From positions 1,054,001 through 1,118,000 of the forward strand of contig NC_007498.2 of NCBI RefSeq assembly GCF_000012885.1: 64,000 nucleotides of DNA, written 5' to 3'. The stretch's first letter is position 1. Every line of letters begins with the position of its first letter. Positions 9,826 through 18,111 of the stretch are shown here, one piece after another. Source of the DNA: Syntrophotalea carbinolica DSM 2380 (GTDB lineage Bacteria > Desulfobacterota > Desulfuromonadia > Desulfuromonadales > Syntrophotaleaceae). Under the pieces are notes generated by a model. That model worked only from the letters and a program-made list of their open reading frames with translations, was not told where the DNA came from and searched no databases. The position numbers were made by a program, and so were the translations under genes.

Positions 9826-9988
9826 ACCCCCCCCTGCTCGACCCCCCTGCTCGACCCCCCTGCTCGACCCCCCTGCTCGACCCCCCTGCTCGACCCCCCT
9901 GCTCGCTACGCTCACTTCCCCCCTATTTCATAGGGGGGATGATGCCTTTGCTTCCCCCCTGCAAGGCAGGGGGGATTGAGGGGGGTGA
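9826..9988. repeat. Right C-rich direct-repeat block with six 13-base tandem units
   Basis: TGCTCG recurs with an exact 13-base period at 9835, 9848, 9861, 9874, 9887 and 9900, giving six copies of a CCCCCCTGCTCGA-type unit. The shared 34-base segment (9893-9926) follows, then palindromes CCCCCCTAT..ATAGGGGGG and CCCCCCTGC..GCAGGGGGG and a final AGGGGGG. The hsdM stub ends just beyond this block. Confidence 0.8.
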
Positions 9989-9991
9989 TGT

Positions 9992-10099
9992 TTACACCAG
10001 GCAATAGTCACGAAACTCGTCAGCATTCATCTTGCCGCGTAGTTCGTTGGCGATATTCCAGAGTTTCTGTTCAAGCTGTTTTTTTTGGCTGTTCGTCAT
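9992..10099 (-). pseudogene. hsdM: Truncated hsdM (N-terminal stub of type I DNA methylase)
   Basis: The 35-codon frame starting MTNSQKKQLEQ and running through LWNIANELRGKMNADEFRDY matches the highly conserved first residues of HsdM, the adenine methyltransferase subunit of type I systems. Family members continue with GFIFYKYLSE. Here the match stops after CL, the next codons are Val and stop, and C-rich repeat DNA begins within a few bases. The remaining some 450 codons are absent from the window, as is hsdS. The ATG at 10099 is the natural start; an in-frame upstream extension to 10201 crosses a terminator and is not credible. This is the strongest evidence that the locus was once a type I operon. 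Confidence 0.8.
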
Positions 10100-10134
10100 A
10101 AAATCACACCACTTCGCTACATCGGATATCAAAC

Positions 10135-10177
10135 AAAACCCGTCCGCACAGGTTGCTTCCGTACGGACGGGTTTTTT
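10135..10177. terminator. Bidirectional intrinsic terminator
   Basis: A 12-bp stem AAAACCCGTCCG (10135-10146) pairs with CGGACGGGTTTT (10164-10175) and is T-rich on both sides. On the minus strand it would end acoR transcripts before the hsdM stub. Between here and acoR (10178-10457) no gene is visible. Confidence 0.7.
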
Positions 10178-10457
10178 CTGAAATTCTCTCCCCATGCCCA
10201 ATTACTTCATATCACCAATTAAAATACAACGCCGCCAATGTAGCGCAAATTCCCGGGAAAGTAAATTTCCTCGGGCTCTGATAACTGAGTCAGGCAGGAA
10301 AAAGTCGATAATAATTTCACCGGATTATTTATTTCGCTCAAGTTGATGAACAATGGAAGCCTCGGCGTTGGGATCGATGCAGGGAAGGGGGGCGGGGGCT
10401 GTTAATGGGGGGACTGTTTACAGCTTCGGAGGTTGACGACGGTGATGGGGGTTCGAG

Positions 10458-12476
10458 TTATGGGCGTTTGTTGGGCGGGACAATATCGTACTTTTCCATT
10501 TTACGATACATGGTCGATCGACCGATGCCGATTTCCTTCGCCGCTTTTATAACTTGCCATTGGTGTTTTTTCAAGGCATCCAGAATGAGTGCTATTTCCG
10601 CCTGTTCCATGGGGCTCCACGAATGTTCTTCTTGTGCCGCAGACTGCATTTTTTCAGGTGCGGAGGTTTCCATAGGCGGTAGCAGAGCCGTCAGCTCCGG
10701 ATCCGTAACCTCTTCCGGCAAACTGGTCGAGATGATGCCGTCACCGTCGGACATGGCCAGGGCATAACGTAAAACGTTGCGCAACTGGCGGATATTTCCC
10801 GGCCAGTCATAGCGGGTCAGCAGATTCAGCGCTTCCTCGTCTATGGCGATCGCACCGATCTCCGTATTTGCCTCGATGGCCAGAGCCAGCCGAATAAGCT
10901 GAGCGAGGTCGGTTCGCTGACGCAGCGGCGGCAAGACAAAGGATATGCCTTTAAGTCGGTAGAAGAGGTCTTCCCGGAAACTGCCTTCGGCCACCATGTC
11001 CCGGATGTTGCGGTGGGTGGCGCAGATCACATTCAAGCGTACCGGGATGGGACTGGCGCCTCCCAGGGGAGTGATTTCTTTTTCTGCAAGCACCCGCAGC
11101 AAGCGGGGCTGCAAGCTGGTCGGCATATCGCCGATCTCGTCGAGAAACAAGGTGCCGCCGTTCGATTGCACGATCTTGCCCTGCATGCCTTTGTTGAGCG
11201 CTCCGGTGAAGGCGCCTGCGGTGTAACCGAACAGTTCGCTTTCGATGAGCGATTCGGGAATCGATGCGCAGTTGATCGCCACAAACGGTTTATTGGCCCG
11301 GCTGCTGGCATTGTGAATCGCGCGCGCGAACACCTCCTTGCCCGTACCGGTTTCACCGTTAAGCAATATGGGGATGTTTTTGTCCAGGACCCGCTTGGCA
11401 CGGGTAACGATTTCTCTCAATCGGCGGTCGGCACCGGCCAGGAGGTCAAGGCTCAGAGGCTCGGCGACGGAAAGTTCTTTAAGTGGTGTGGCCTTGGCTT
11501 TTGGGGCGGGACGATTCTGGATCGATTTGATGCCGATAGCTTGAGGTGAACGCAACGTGGCGAAGTAATAGTCACCATTGGTAATGGTCCGGATGGGCCA
11601 TGTCATGTTCGATTTGCCCGCAACGTCGATAAATTGGTCGAATTTGATATCGAAAATATCACCGATATCGCGTCCGATCATAGTTTTATAAATGCCGCCG
11701 CCAAATTGTTGCCGTGCCGTCTGATCGGCAGCAAGCACGGTTCCGTTGCCGTCCAGAGCCAATAGGCAGGTCTTGTTTACCGCAGCCATTTCCCGATTGT
11801 TGCAGATACATAACAGCCACTGATCTTCAAATTGATGATAAAAATACGCCGCCTCGATGAGCTGGGCTGTCTGTTTGACCAGTTGCAGGGCAAAATACTG
11901 GCTCTCCTTGGAGTCGGGCGAACGCAGGGCCGAAATATCAATCAAGCCCAGCATCTCGCCAAAAGGATCGAGTATCGGTGCCGCAGAGCATGTCAGATCG
12001 GCGTTGACAACCCGGAAGTGCTCGCCCTTGTGGATGGTGATGGCTCGCTTTTCGACCAGGCAGGTACCGACGGCACAGGTGCCTTCTTCCTCTTCGGCCC
12101 AGATCGAGCAAAGGTAGAGGCCGGCTTTTTTCCATTCCCGGGCCTGTTGATCGTCACCGAGCCAATCAAGGGTCGTGACGTTATGGTCGCACAACAGGGC
12201 GCAGTAGCCGTGAGGCGAGACCTGGCGGAAGAGTTCTCTGACTGCGGGCCGTGCGATACGTAAAAAGTCGTCGACCGCCTCCGCTTGTTCCTTAAACTCG
12301 CGTTCGGTAAGTATTCTGACCCGAGCCGCATCGGCGGGATCGATCCCGTGCTGATTCATGCTGCGCTGCCAGGAACAGAGTACCGGTGCGTCAACAGAGG
12401 CTGTCACGGCGCCGTTGGTGTGGGCGACCGCTGAGTAGACTTTCTCGATATGTTGCTTTTGATTTAAGAGAGCCAT
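10458..12476 (-). CDS. acoR: Sigma-54-dependent activator, AcoR type
   Basis: A 672-residue enhancer-binding protein. The N-terminal GAF-like sensor contains the conserved CSIWAEEEEGTCAVGTCLVE stretch typical of AcoR regulators, followed by a PAS-like region, an AAA+ domain with Walker A GETGTGKE and the sigma-54 contact loop GAFTGA, and a Fis-type helix-turn-helix at the C-terminus (IGIGRSTMYRK). AcoR proteins switch on acetoin degradation genes together with RpoN. The acetoin dehydrogenase operon is not in this window, but a butanediol/acetoin-type dehydrogenase lies next door in the same direction. The ATG at 12476 was preferred to a TTG nine bases upstream. The exact inducer is inferred from the family. 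Confidence 0.87.
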   Translation of the reverse strand: MALLNQKQHIEKVYSAVAHTNGAVTASVDAPVLCSWQRSMNQHGIDPADAARVRILTEREFKEQAEAVDDFLRIARPAVRELFRQVSPHGYCALLCDHNVTTLDWLGDDQQAREWKKAGLYLCSIWAEEEEGTCAVGTCLVEKRAITIHKGEHFRVVNADLTCSAAPILDPFGEMLGLIDISALRSPDSKESQYFALQLVKQTAQLIEAAYFYHQFEDQWLLCICNNREMAAVNKTCLLALDGNGTVLAADQTARQQFGGGIYKTMIGRDIGDIFDIKFDQFIDVAGKSNMTWPIRTITNGDYYFATLRSPQAIGIKSIQNRPAPKAKATPLKELSVAEPLSLDLLAGADRRLREIVTRAKRVLDKNIPILLNGETGTGKEVFARAIHNASSRANKPFVAINCASIPESLIESELFGYTAGAFTGALNKGMQGKIVQSNGGTLFLDEIGDMPTSLQPRLLRVLAEKEITPLGGASPIPVRLNVICATHRNIRDMVAEGSFREDLFYRLKGISFVLPPLRQRTDLAQLIRLALAIEANTEIGAIAIDEEALNLLTRYDWPGNIRQLRNVLRYALAMSDGDGIISTSLPEEVTDPELTALLPPMETSAPEKMQSAAQEEHSWSPMEQAEIALILDALKKHQWQVIKAAKEIGIGRSTMYRKMEKYDIVPPNKRP

Positions 12477-12773
12477 GGCTGCCAAAAAATACGTGTGAAT
12501 AATAACCTGTTACGATGTTTTGTCGGGTGGGCTGTGTTTTGAGTGTAGTCTTTTCTAAGTAGTATAGTTTTAAGGGATAATTAGTGTCAAACCATATTCT
12601 ATCGGATGTTTTCCCGCGGAGATTTTGCCTGGTGTTGTCAGCGGGCTTTGGGGTCGCTTGGTGCCGTTTGCCGCTTGTTGGTTATTCTACCATGTTTTCT
12701 GTCGTTTCGCAGTGATGGGGGGTAGTTTGAACCATGTATGGGGGATGTCGCTTTTGCTGGAGCGTAGAGGGTA

Positions 12774-12850
12774 GCCCCCTCCTCCTCTAATGGCAGCTAG
12801 AGGCGGAGGGGGCGAGACTCGCCTCCCCAGAAGGCAGCAAAGGGGGAGGC
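12774..12850. other. Two strong hairpins after the dehydrogenase gene
   Basis: A 16-bp stem with one mismatch (12774-12789 with 12798-12813) is followed by an 8-bp perfect stem (12821-12828 with 12843-12850). Both lie just downstream of the minus-strand dehydrogenase. Neither has a T tract, so they are better read as transcript-stabilising structures or a repeat than as standard terminators. The rest of 12477-12773 shows no gene. Confidence 0.5.
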
Positions 12851-12860
12851 AAGAAGGGGT

Positions 12861-13670
12861 TTAGTTCAGAACGATTCCGCCGTCGATCATAACCGACTGG
12901 CCGGTCATGTAGTCGGCATCTTGGGACGCGAGGTAGGATACGTACCCGGCAACCTGCTCCGGATTTCCGACTTCTTTCGCGAGAATGGCGCTGTCCACAT
13001 ACGCCTTGAGGGTTTCTCCTTTGCCTGCGCCGGTGTACGCGCCGATCTTCTCATCGATGAGGTCCCACATGTCGGTGCCAACGATGCCCGGGCAGTATCC
13101 ATTGACCGTGATTTTATGTTCGGCCATCTCTCTGGCAAAGGCCTGGGTATATCCTCGAACGGCGAATTTGGAGCAGCTGTAAACGGGCAGGAATGCGAAA
13201 CCCGAGTGGCCGGCGATACTGCAGCAATTGATGATCTTGCCGCCGCTACCCAGGTGGCCATTATGACCTTGCTTGATCATCTGCTTGGCAGCTGCATTGT
13301 CGGTGAGAATCACGCCCTTGACGTTCACGGCGAGCTGTTTGTCGACATCTTCGGGGGTGTGATCGACCCCCAGTTTTACGACACCTATGCCGGCGTTTGC
13401 CACCATGATGTCCAGTTTTCCGAATTGTTCAACCGTTTTAGCCACAAGCGCTTCAACATCCGCCTGGTTGGTCACGTCGGCCTCGACTGCCATGCTTTTT
13501 CCACCGGCAGATTCGATCTCGGCTACAACTTTTTGCGCGTTGTCCATCATGACATCGCTTATTACAACAGTTGCACCGTCAGATGCCAATCTCGTGGCGA
13601 TGGCTTTGCCGATTCCACGGCCCGAACCAGTAACGATTGCAACTTTTCCTGCCAGTTTCTTGTCTGCCAT
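12861..13670 (-). CDS. budC: Short-chain dehydrogenase, acetoin reductase/2,3-butanediol dehydrogenase type
   Basis: A 269-residue cytoplasmic NAD(H)-dependent reductase of the classical SDR family. The cofactor motif is TGSGRGIGKAIA near the N-terminus, with NAG at VANAGIG, the catalytic Ser in CCSIAGHSG, and Tyr and Lys in YSCSK. The C-terminus has the YMTGQSVMIDGG signature found in meso-2,3-butanediol dehydrogenases and diacetyl reductases. With acoR immediately downstream, interconversion of acetoin and 2,3-butanediol is the best guess, and suits a butanediol fermenter. Other SDR alcohol substrates cannot be excluded. The ATG at 13670 has a well-spaced AAAGGA; the upstream extension to 13715 is less likely. 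Confidence 0.8.
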   Translation of the reverse strand: MADKKLAGKVAIVTGSGRGIGKAIATRLASDGATVVISDVMMDNAQKVVAEIESAGGKSMAVEADVTNQADVEALVAKTVEQFGKLDIMVANAGIGVVKLGVDHTPEDVDKQLAVNVKGVILTDNAAAKQMIKQGHNGHLGSGGKIINCCSIAGHSGFAFLPVYSCSKFAVRGYTQAFAREMAEHKITVNGYCPGIVGTDMWDLIDEKIGAYTGAGKGETLKAYVDSAILAKEVGNPEQVAGYVSYLASQDADYMTGQSVMIDGGIVLN

Positions 13671-14763
13671 TTGGTAGATCCTTTCCATGATGTTGGTTGG
13701 TAAAATGGGCACCATCGCCCTGTAATAAGATCAATAACGCAAATTATGAAGAGTTAATGATCCTTGAAAACAATAAAACGTAGTTCTAGTATGGCTATTT
13801 TTGGTGACTTTGGTTATGTTGGTTTCTGCGTCCGGTTTGCTTCTGTCGTGCGGGTGTTTTTCGCCAACTAACTCGATGTCGGTCACCTGTAAAATATCGA
13901 AGCAATGTAAGTGTTTATATCTCAGAGATGTCCTGGCGGATAAAATTTAAAGTTTTGTAAGTCTCTTTAGATAAATGACAATTGGTTGTTGTTGGTAAAA
14001 TAAACGTACTACTTAGCGGCGCTGTTTTTTGTCTGAAACAACTGCATAAGTATGAGGGTGGAGCGGATAAGAGTAGCCAAGATGTTCCATTTTTCAGATG
14101 AAAGTTTTTCAAATAATTTCACTTCTTCACCTGTGGGAAGTCCTTAAACAGCGTTCTGTTGATTTCTGTCATTGACATTAGCAAGCGATGTGCCGATTGA
14201 TAAAAATTTTTTTCGACGCAAGTCATTTCAATCAAAAAAATCGCGTAAACGCTTGTCTGAAAATAGAATTTTAAAAATTTAAAATTGTTTAAGAAAGGTC
14301 TTTTTAAATAGGTGCGCTCTGGTCGCATGTTCGCCTTGTCCCAGTGTGGGAGGCCCGTCCCACTCCGGGACGGATGCCCCAGGTCAATAACCGTTCCTTG
14401 TTTCTGCGGGACTTCCAACGCAGGCGCGTGCTGTTTGGATTCAATCGGATTGGAGGGGTGGCTTGTTTTGAACCAGGAATGCTCGGGGGCGGGGTGGTGC
14501 TATAACGAGTGGCGATTTTGAAGTGAAAATGTCGGACGGATTTTATGGAAATATCATCGACGGTTTTTTCGGGATCTCTTTTTTGCAGGAGTGAAAGGCG
14601 TAACCGATGATAAGCGAAACGGAAAAGGGGCTGGCGGTGCCAGTCCGTTTTCCGTTATTCTGTCTTTTTCGGGCCGCTGTCAGCTAGTTTTCATCCTGAG
14701 TTTCCGGATGCACACCAGCTAGCGTCCCTTTACGATTTTGTTTTCTTCCACTGAGAGTTTTTT
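13671..14763. other. Long intergenic region with two hairpins
   Basis: About 1.1 kb without a credible gene; the short open frames on the minus strand have no ribosome sites or recognisable motifs. The left two thirds are AT-rich. It contains a 7-bp GC stem at 14355-14373 and a long hairpin at 14619-14655 (17 pairs with one mismatch and one G-U, 3-nt loop) upstream of the dihydrouridine synthase gene. The promoters of both divergent genes must lie here. Confidence 0.5.
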
Positions 14764-15741
14764 ATGCTTGATCCCGACATAAGCTCACCTGCAAGGCGGT
14801 TGCCCTGGCCCGAGGGGCAAAAGCCGCTGATGCTGGCCCCCATGCAGGGTTTGACCAATATGGCGTTGCGGGCGGTGTTGGCCGGTTTGGGCCATCCCGA
14901 CGTGTTGTTCACCGAATTCGTGCGGGTGGCTCCCGGGCGCATGCCGGTTTTTCCCGGGCGGCAGTGGAGTGCAGATTGTTGTGAAATGTTGCCCTTGGTT
15001 GTGCAACTCATCGGGCACGATGACCGGTCGCTGGCCATTGCTGCTCAGTCCGCTCAACAGGCCGGCGCCCGGCATATCAATCTGAACCTCGGTTGTCCTC
15101 ACGGGCGTATGACCAGTGCGGCGGTAGGGGGGAATCTGCTGGCGCAACCGGAACGTATCGCACCGATGCTGGCTGGCTTACGCAAGGTGGTCAGCGGTTC
15201 CTTCTCCGTCAAACTGCGGGCCGGGTACGAGGATCCCACCCAGATTTTTTCGTTATTGCCCATGCTGGAGGATGCCGGCGTCGATTTTTTCATCCTGCAT
15301 CCCCGCACGGTGTTGCAGGGTTATGACGGGCAGGCCGACCACGCTATTACGGCGGCGGTGGCCAAGCGCACCTGTCTGCCGCTTATCGCCAACGGCGATA
15401 TCCGTAAACCGGCCGACGGATGTCGGCTGCTGGAGCAAACAGACATTGCCGGATTGATGTTGGGGCGTGGTGCCATTGCCGATCCCTTGTTGTTTGAGCG
15501 GTTGCGGCGCAGAGCACCCGCCAGGCCGAACCGGCGGCAGCGTGCCGTTTTGTTGCGTCGGTATTTGACAGAGGTGGCGGACCGATATGCTGAACGGTTT
15601 TGCGGTGACACCCAGGTGCTGGGCAAGCTCCGTGAGATTCTCAAGCTGATCGATGACCCCGCTTTTGTACAGCTTATCGATAAACTTAAAAAATGCCGCA
15701 AGTTGTCGTTGTTTAACGCCTTGCTTGCGGAGCTGGAGTAG
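14764..15741 (+). CDS. tRNA dihydrouridine synthase family protein
   Basis: A 325-residue flavoprotein of the Dus family, which reduces uridines in the D-loop of tRNA. The TIM-barrel start LMLAPMQGLTN binds FMN, LNLGCPHGR carries the catalytic Cys, SVKLRAGY is the conserved strand, and LIANGDI and LMLGRGA form the phosphate-binding end. The LGCPHG variant and the length resemble DusC-like enzymes more than DusB. It is followed seven bases later by the small DUF3820 gene in the same direction. Substrate position cannot be told from the sequence. Confidence 0.88.
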   Translation: MLDPDISSPARRLPWPEGQKPLMLAPMQGLTNMALRAVLAGLGHPDVLFTEFVRVAPGRMPVFPGRQWSADCCEMLPLVVQLIGHDDRSLAIAAQSAQQAGARHINLNLGCPHGRMTSAAVGGNLLAQPERIAPMLAGLRKVVSGSFSVKLRAGYEDPTQIFSLLPMLEDAGVDFFILHPRTVLQGYDGQADHAITAAVAKRTCLPLIANGDIRKPADGCRLLEQTDIAGLMLGRGAIADPLLFERLRRRAPARPNRRQRAVLLRRYLTEVADRYAERFCGDTQVLGKLREILKLIDDPAFVQLIDKLKKCRKLSLFNALLAELE

Positions 15742-15748
15742 AGCCCTC

Positions 15749-15985
15749 ATGGAACCTGTAGTCTTCGATTCTTCAAAACTGCTGGAACTGATCGAAATGC
15801 GCATGCCGTTCGGCAAGTACAAAGGTTGTCGCCTTATCGATCTGCCCGAACCGTATGTGGTGTGGTTTGCCGGTCAGGGGTTCCCTCCGGGTAAGCTGGG
15901 GCGCATGCTGCAGGCGGTGCATGAGATCAAGGTCAACGGCCTTGAATACCTTTTCGAGCCGTTGCGCCAGATGCCGTCGGATTAG
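15749..15985 (+). CDS. DUF3820 family protein
   Basis: A 78-residue protein with the DUF3820 signature MPFGKYKGCRLIDLPEPYVVWF (given in the sequence at about residues 19-40) and a short helical tail. The family has been called a putative quorum-sensing-regulated virulence factor, but no activity is established. The ATG at 15749 follows a GGAG-containing site and lies just after the dus stop, so the two are probably one transcript. Confidence 0.75.
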   Translation: MEPVVFDSSKLLELIEMRMPFGKYKGCRLIDLPEPYVVWFAGQGFPPGKLGRMLQAVHEIKVNGLEYLFEPLRQMPSD

Positions 15986-15988
15986 CTC

Positions 15989-16981
15989 TCAACGCGCAAT
16001 ACGATAACGTCCGACCTGGTCGCTGAAATGGCATGCGGCCAGGTGGCCGCCGCCCTGGTCGGTCAGCTCGGGAGCCTGCTGGCGGCATTTTTCCTGGGCG
16101 TAGGGGCAGCGCGGGTGAAAGTGGCAACCGGCCGGTGGGTGGAGCGGAGAAGGGATTTCTCCGGCCAGGGGGCGTTTCTGCCGGCGAACATGCGGGTCGG
16201 GGACAGGCACCGCATTGAGCAAGGCTTCGCTGTACGGGTGCCGTGGGGCCTTGTAGAGTTCCTCGGCGGGGGTCAGTTCCACGATGCGGCCAAGATACAT
16301 GACGGCGACGCGATCGCTGATATGTTCGATGACCGACAGGTCGTGGGCGATAAACAGATAGGTCAGCTCGAATTGTTGCTGAATGTCCTGCAGCAGATTG
16401 ACCACCTGCGCCTGGATGGACAGGTCGAGAGCCGAGACCGGCTCGTCGGCCACAATCAATCGAGGCTTCAACGCCAGGGCCCGGGCGATGCCGATACGCT
16501 GACGTTGCCCACCGGAGAATTCATGGGGGTACCGATCGAGGTGCGCTGCCGAGAGCCCTACGGTATCAAGTAGACGCTCAACCTCCTGGCGCAGTGCCCG
16601 GCCTTTGGCCAGTCCGTGGATTTTCAGGGGCTCGCCGATAATATCAAGGACCTGCATACGGGGATTGAGGGAAGAGTAGGGGTCCTGAAAAATCATCTGC
16701 AGATCCCGTCTTCGGGTGCGCATCTGCCCTGTCTTGAGGCTCAGCAGGTCCTCGCCGTCGAAATAGACCTCGCCGCTGTCCGGTTCCAGCAACCGCAGTA
16801 CGGTTTTGCCGGTAGTCGATTTGCCGCAGCCCGACTCGCCTACCAACCCTAAAGTTTCTCCGGCCCGCAGATTAAAGGATATCCCGTCGACAGCCTTGAG
16901 AGTCAGGTGTCCTGCAGCCAGGGGGCCGGCCGGTACCCGGAATGTTTTGCGCAGGTTCTTGACCTCGAGCAGGTGGGTCAT
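15989..16981 (-). CDS. Oligopeptide/dipeptide ABC transporter ATPase (OppF/DppF type)
   Basis: A 330-residue ABC ATPase: Walker [10 protein letters not shown], signature [15 protein letters not shown], Walker [13 protein letters not shown]. The C-terminal oligopeptide-transporter extension has a Cys-rich [14 protein letters not shown] segment of the kind that binds an iron-sulfur cluster in OppD/OppF proteins. Its start overlaps the stop of the companion ATPase by four bases, so the two are translationally coupled and form a heterodimer. No permease or binding-protein gene is present on either side, so the pair must serve a transporter encoded elsewhere. Confidence 0.88.
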   Translation of the reverse strand: MTHLLEVKNLRKTFRVPAGPLAAGHLTLKAVDGISFNLRAGETLGLVGESGCGKSTTGKTVLRLLEPDSGEVYFDGEDLLSLKTGQMRTRRRDLQMIFQDPYSSLNPRMQVLDIIGEPLKIHGLAKGRALRQEVERLLDTVGLSAAHLDRYPHEFSGGQRQRIGIARALALKPRLIVADEPVSALDLSIQAQVVNLLQDIQQQFELTYLFIAHDLSVIEHISDRVAVMYLGRIVELTPAEELYKAPRHPYSEALLNAVPVPDPHVRRQKRPLAGEIPSPLHPPAGCHFHPRCPYAQEKCRQQAPELTDQGGGHLAACHFSDQVGRYRIAR

Positions 16982-17934
16982 GCATCCCTCCAGCAGCGTA
17001 CATAGTGACCGGGAGTCACTTCCGTCATGGGGGGAAGCTTGCCCGTTTCCGGTGCGAAAGGCGCCGGACAGTTATCCAGGTAGGTTCCCGCAGCCGGTGT
17101 TTGAGGTGTCGTCGCGTCCTGATTCACAGCCAGGCGATGTTGCTTCTGGCCGATTTTCGGCAGGCAGGCCAGCAGGCTGCGGGTATATGGATGGCGCGGA
17201 TCGTCGAAAATGTCGGTTACTCCGGCGTATTCCATGATCAGACCGTCGTGCATGATAGCGACCTTGTCGGCTGTTTCCGCAACCACTCCGAGATCATGCG
17301 TGATCAGTAGCATGGCCATCTGGTGGCGGGTTTTCAAATCATCGAGCAGTTGCATGATCTGCGCCTGGATCGTTACATCCAGCGCGGTGGTCGGTTCGTC
17401 CGCAATCAGCAGCTGGGGGCGACAGGCCAGGGCCATGGCGATGACCACCCTCTGGCGCATGCCGCCGGACAGTTGATGCGGGTATTCCCGGCAACGGCGT
17501 TCTGGCGAGGAAATGCCGACCTGGGCGAGCAAGGCGACGGCCTGTTTTAAGGCCTGCTTTCGTTTGAGTCCCTGATGAACGCGTAACACCTCGGCAATTT
17601 GTTCGCCCACGCAAAAAACCGGGTTAAGTGCCGTCATCGGCTCCTGAAAGACCATGGCGATTTTGTTGCCGCGCATGCGGCGCATTTCCGTTTCGGGCAA
17701 CAGGCGCAGATCCTCGCCCCGGAACAGGATCTCTCCTTCCACAACGCGTCCCGGGGGCGGGACAAGGCGCAGCATGGACAGGGCCGTGACCGATTTTCCG
17801 CAACCCGACTCACCTACCAATGCCAGGGTTTCGCCCGCGTGGAGGGTGAAGTCGATGCCACGCACAGCTTTGGTCAGAGCGGTTTGGGTGAAGAAGTAGG
17901 TGCGCAGATTACGAACTTCGAGAAGGGGGGGCAT
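16978..17934 (-). CDS. Oligopeptide/dipeptide ABC transporter ATPase (OppD/DppD type)
   Basis: A 318-residue ABC ATPase: Walker [10 protein letters not shown], signature [15 protein letters not shown], Walker [13 protein letters not shown], and the OppD C-terminal extension with a Cys near the end (YVRCWRDA). It energises peptide or nickel-type uptake with the downstream OppF-like partner. A good ribosome site (AAAGGAG) precedes the ATG at 17934. The divergent tex gene starts 177 bases away, so this is the first gene of a two-gene operon lacking the membrane and substrate-binding parts. Confidence 0.88.
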   Translation of the reverse strand: MPPLLEVRNLRTYFFTQTALTKAVRGIDFTLHAGETLALVGESGCGKSVTALSMLRLVPPPGRVVEGEILFRGEDLRLLPETEMRRMRGNKIAMVFQEPMTALNPVFCVGEQIAEVLRVHQGLKRKQALKQAVALLAQVGISSPERRCREYPHQLSGGMRQRVVIAMALACRPQLLIADEPTTALDVTIQAQIMQLLDDLKTRHQMAMLLITHDLGVVAETADKVAIMHDGLIMEYAGVTDIFDDPRHPYTRSLLACLPKIGQKQHRLAVNQDATTPQTPAAGTYLDNCPAPFAPETGKLPPMTEVTPGHYVRCWRDA

Positions 17935-18111
17935 GTACGCTCCTTTGCGGCAAGTTGCAGTCAGCCAATTTATCTGGAAAGCGCCCCCTCGTCAAGGGAC
18001 CTGCGCACTCCGGCGTCGTTGATATGTGTTTCCCCCGGACTACGCGCTTTTCCTGCAGCGGCGGGCATGTTAGAATCCGCCCCCGTACAGACTATACACT
18101 GGAGGATTTTA

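Noticed and set aside
9826-9926. Possible CRISPR array at the 13-base C-rich repeats
   Set aside because: The units are contiguous with no spacers and no cas genes are present.
14119-14418. 99-codon minus-strand open frame
   Set aside because: Crosses a GC hairpin and shows no recognisable protein feature.
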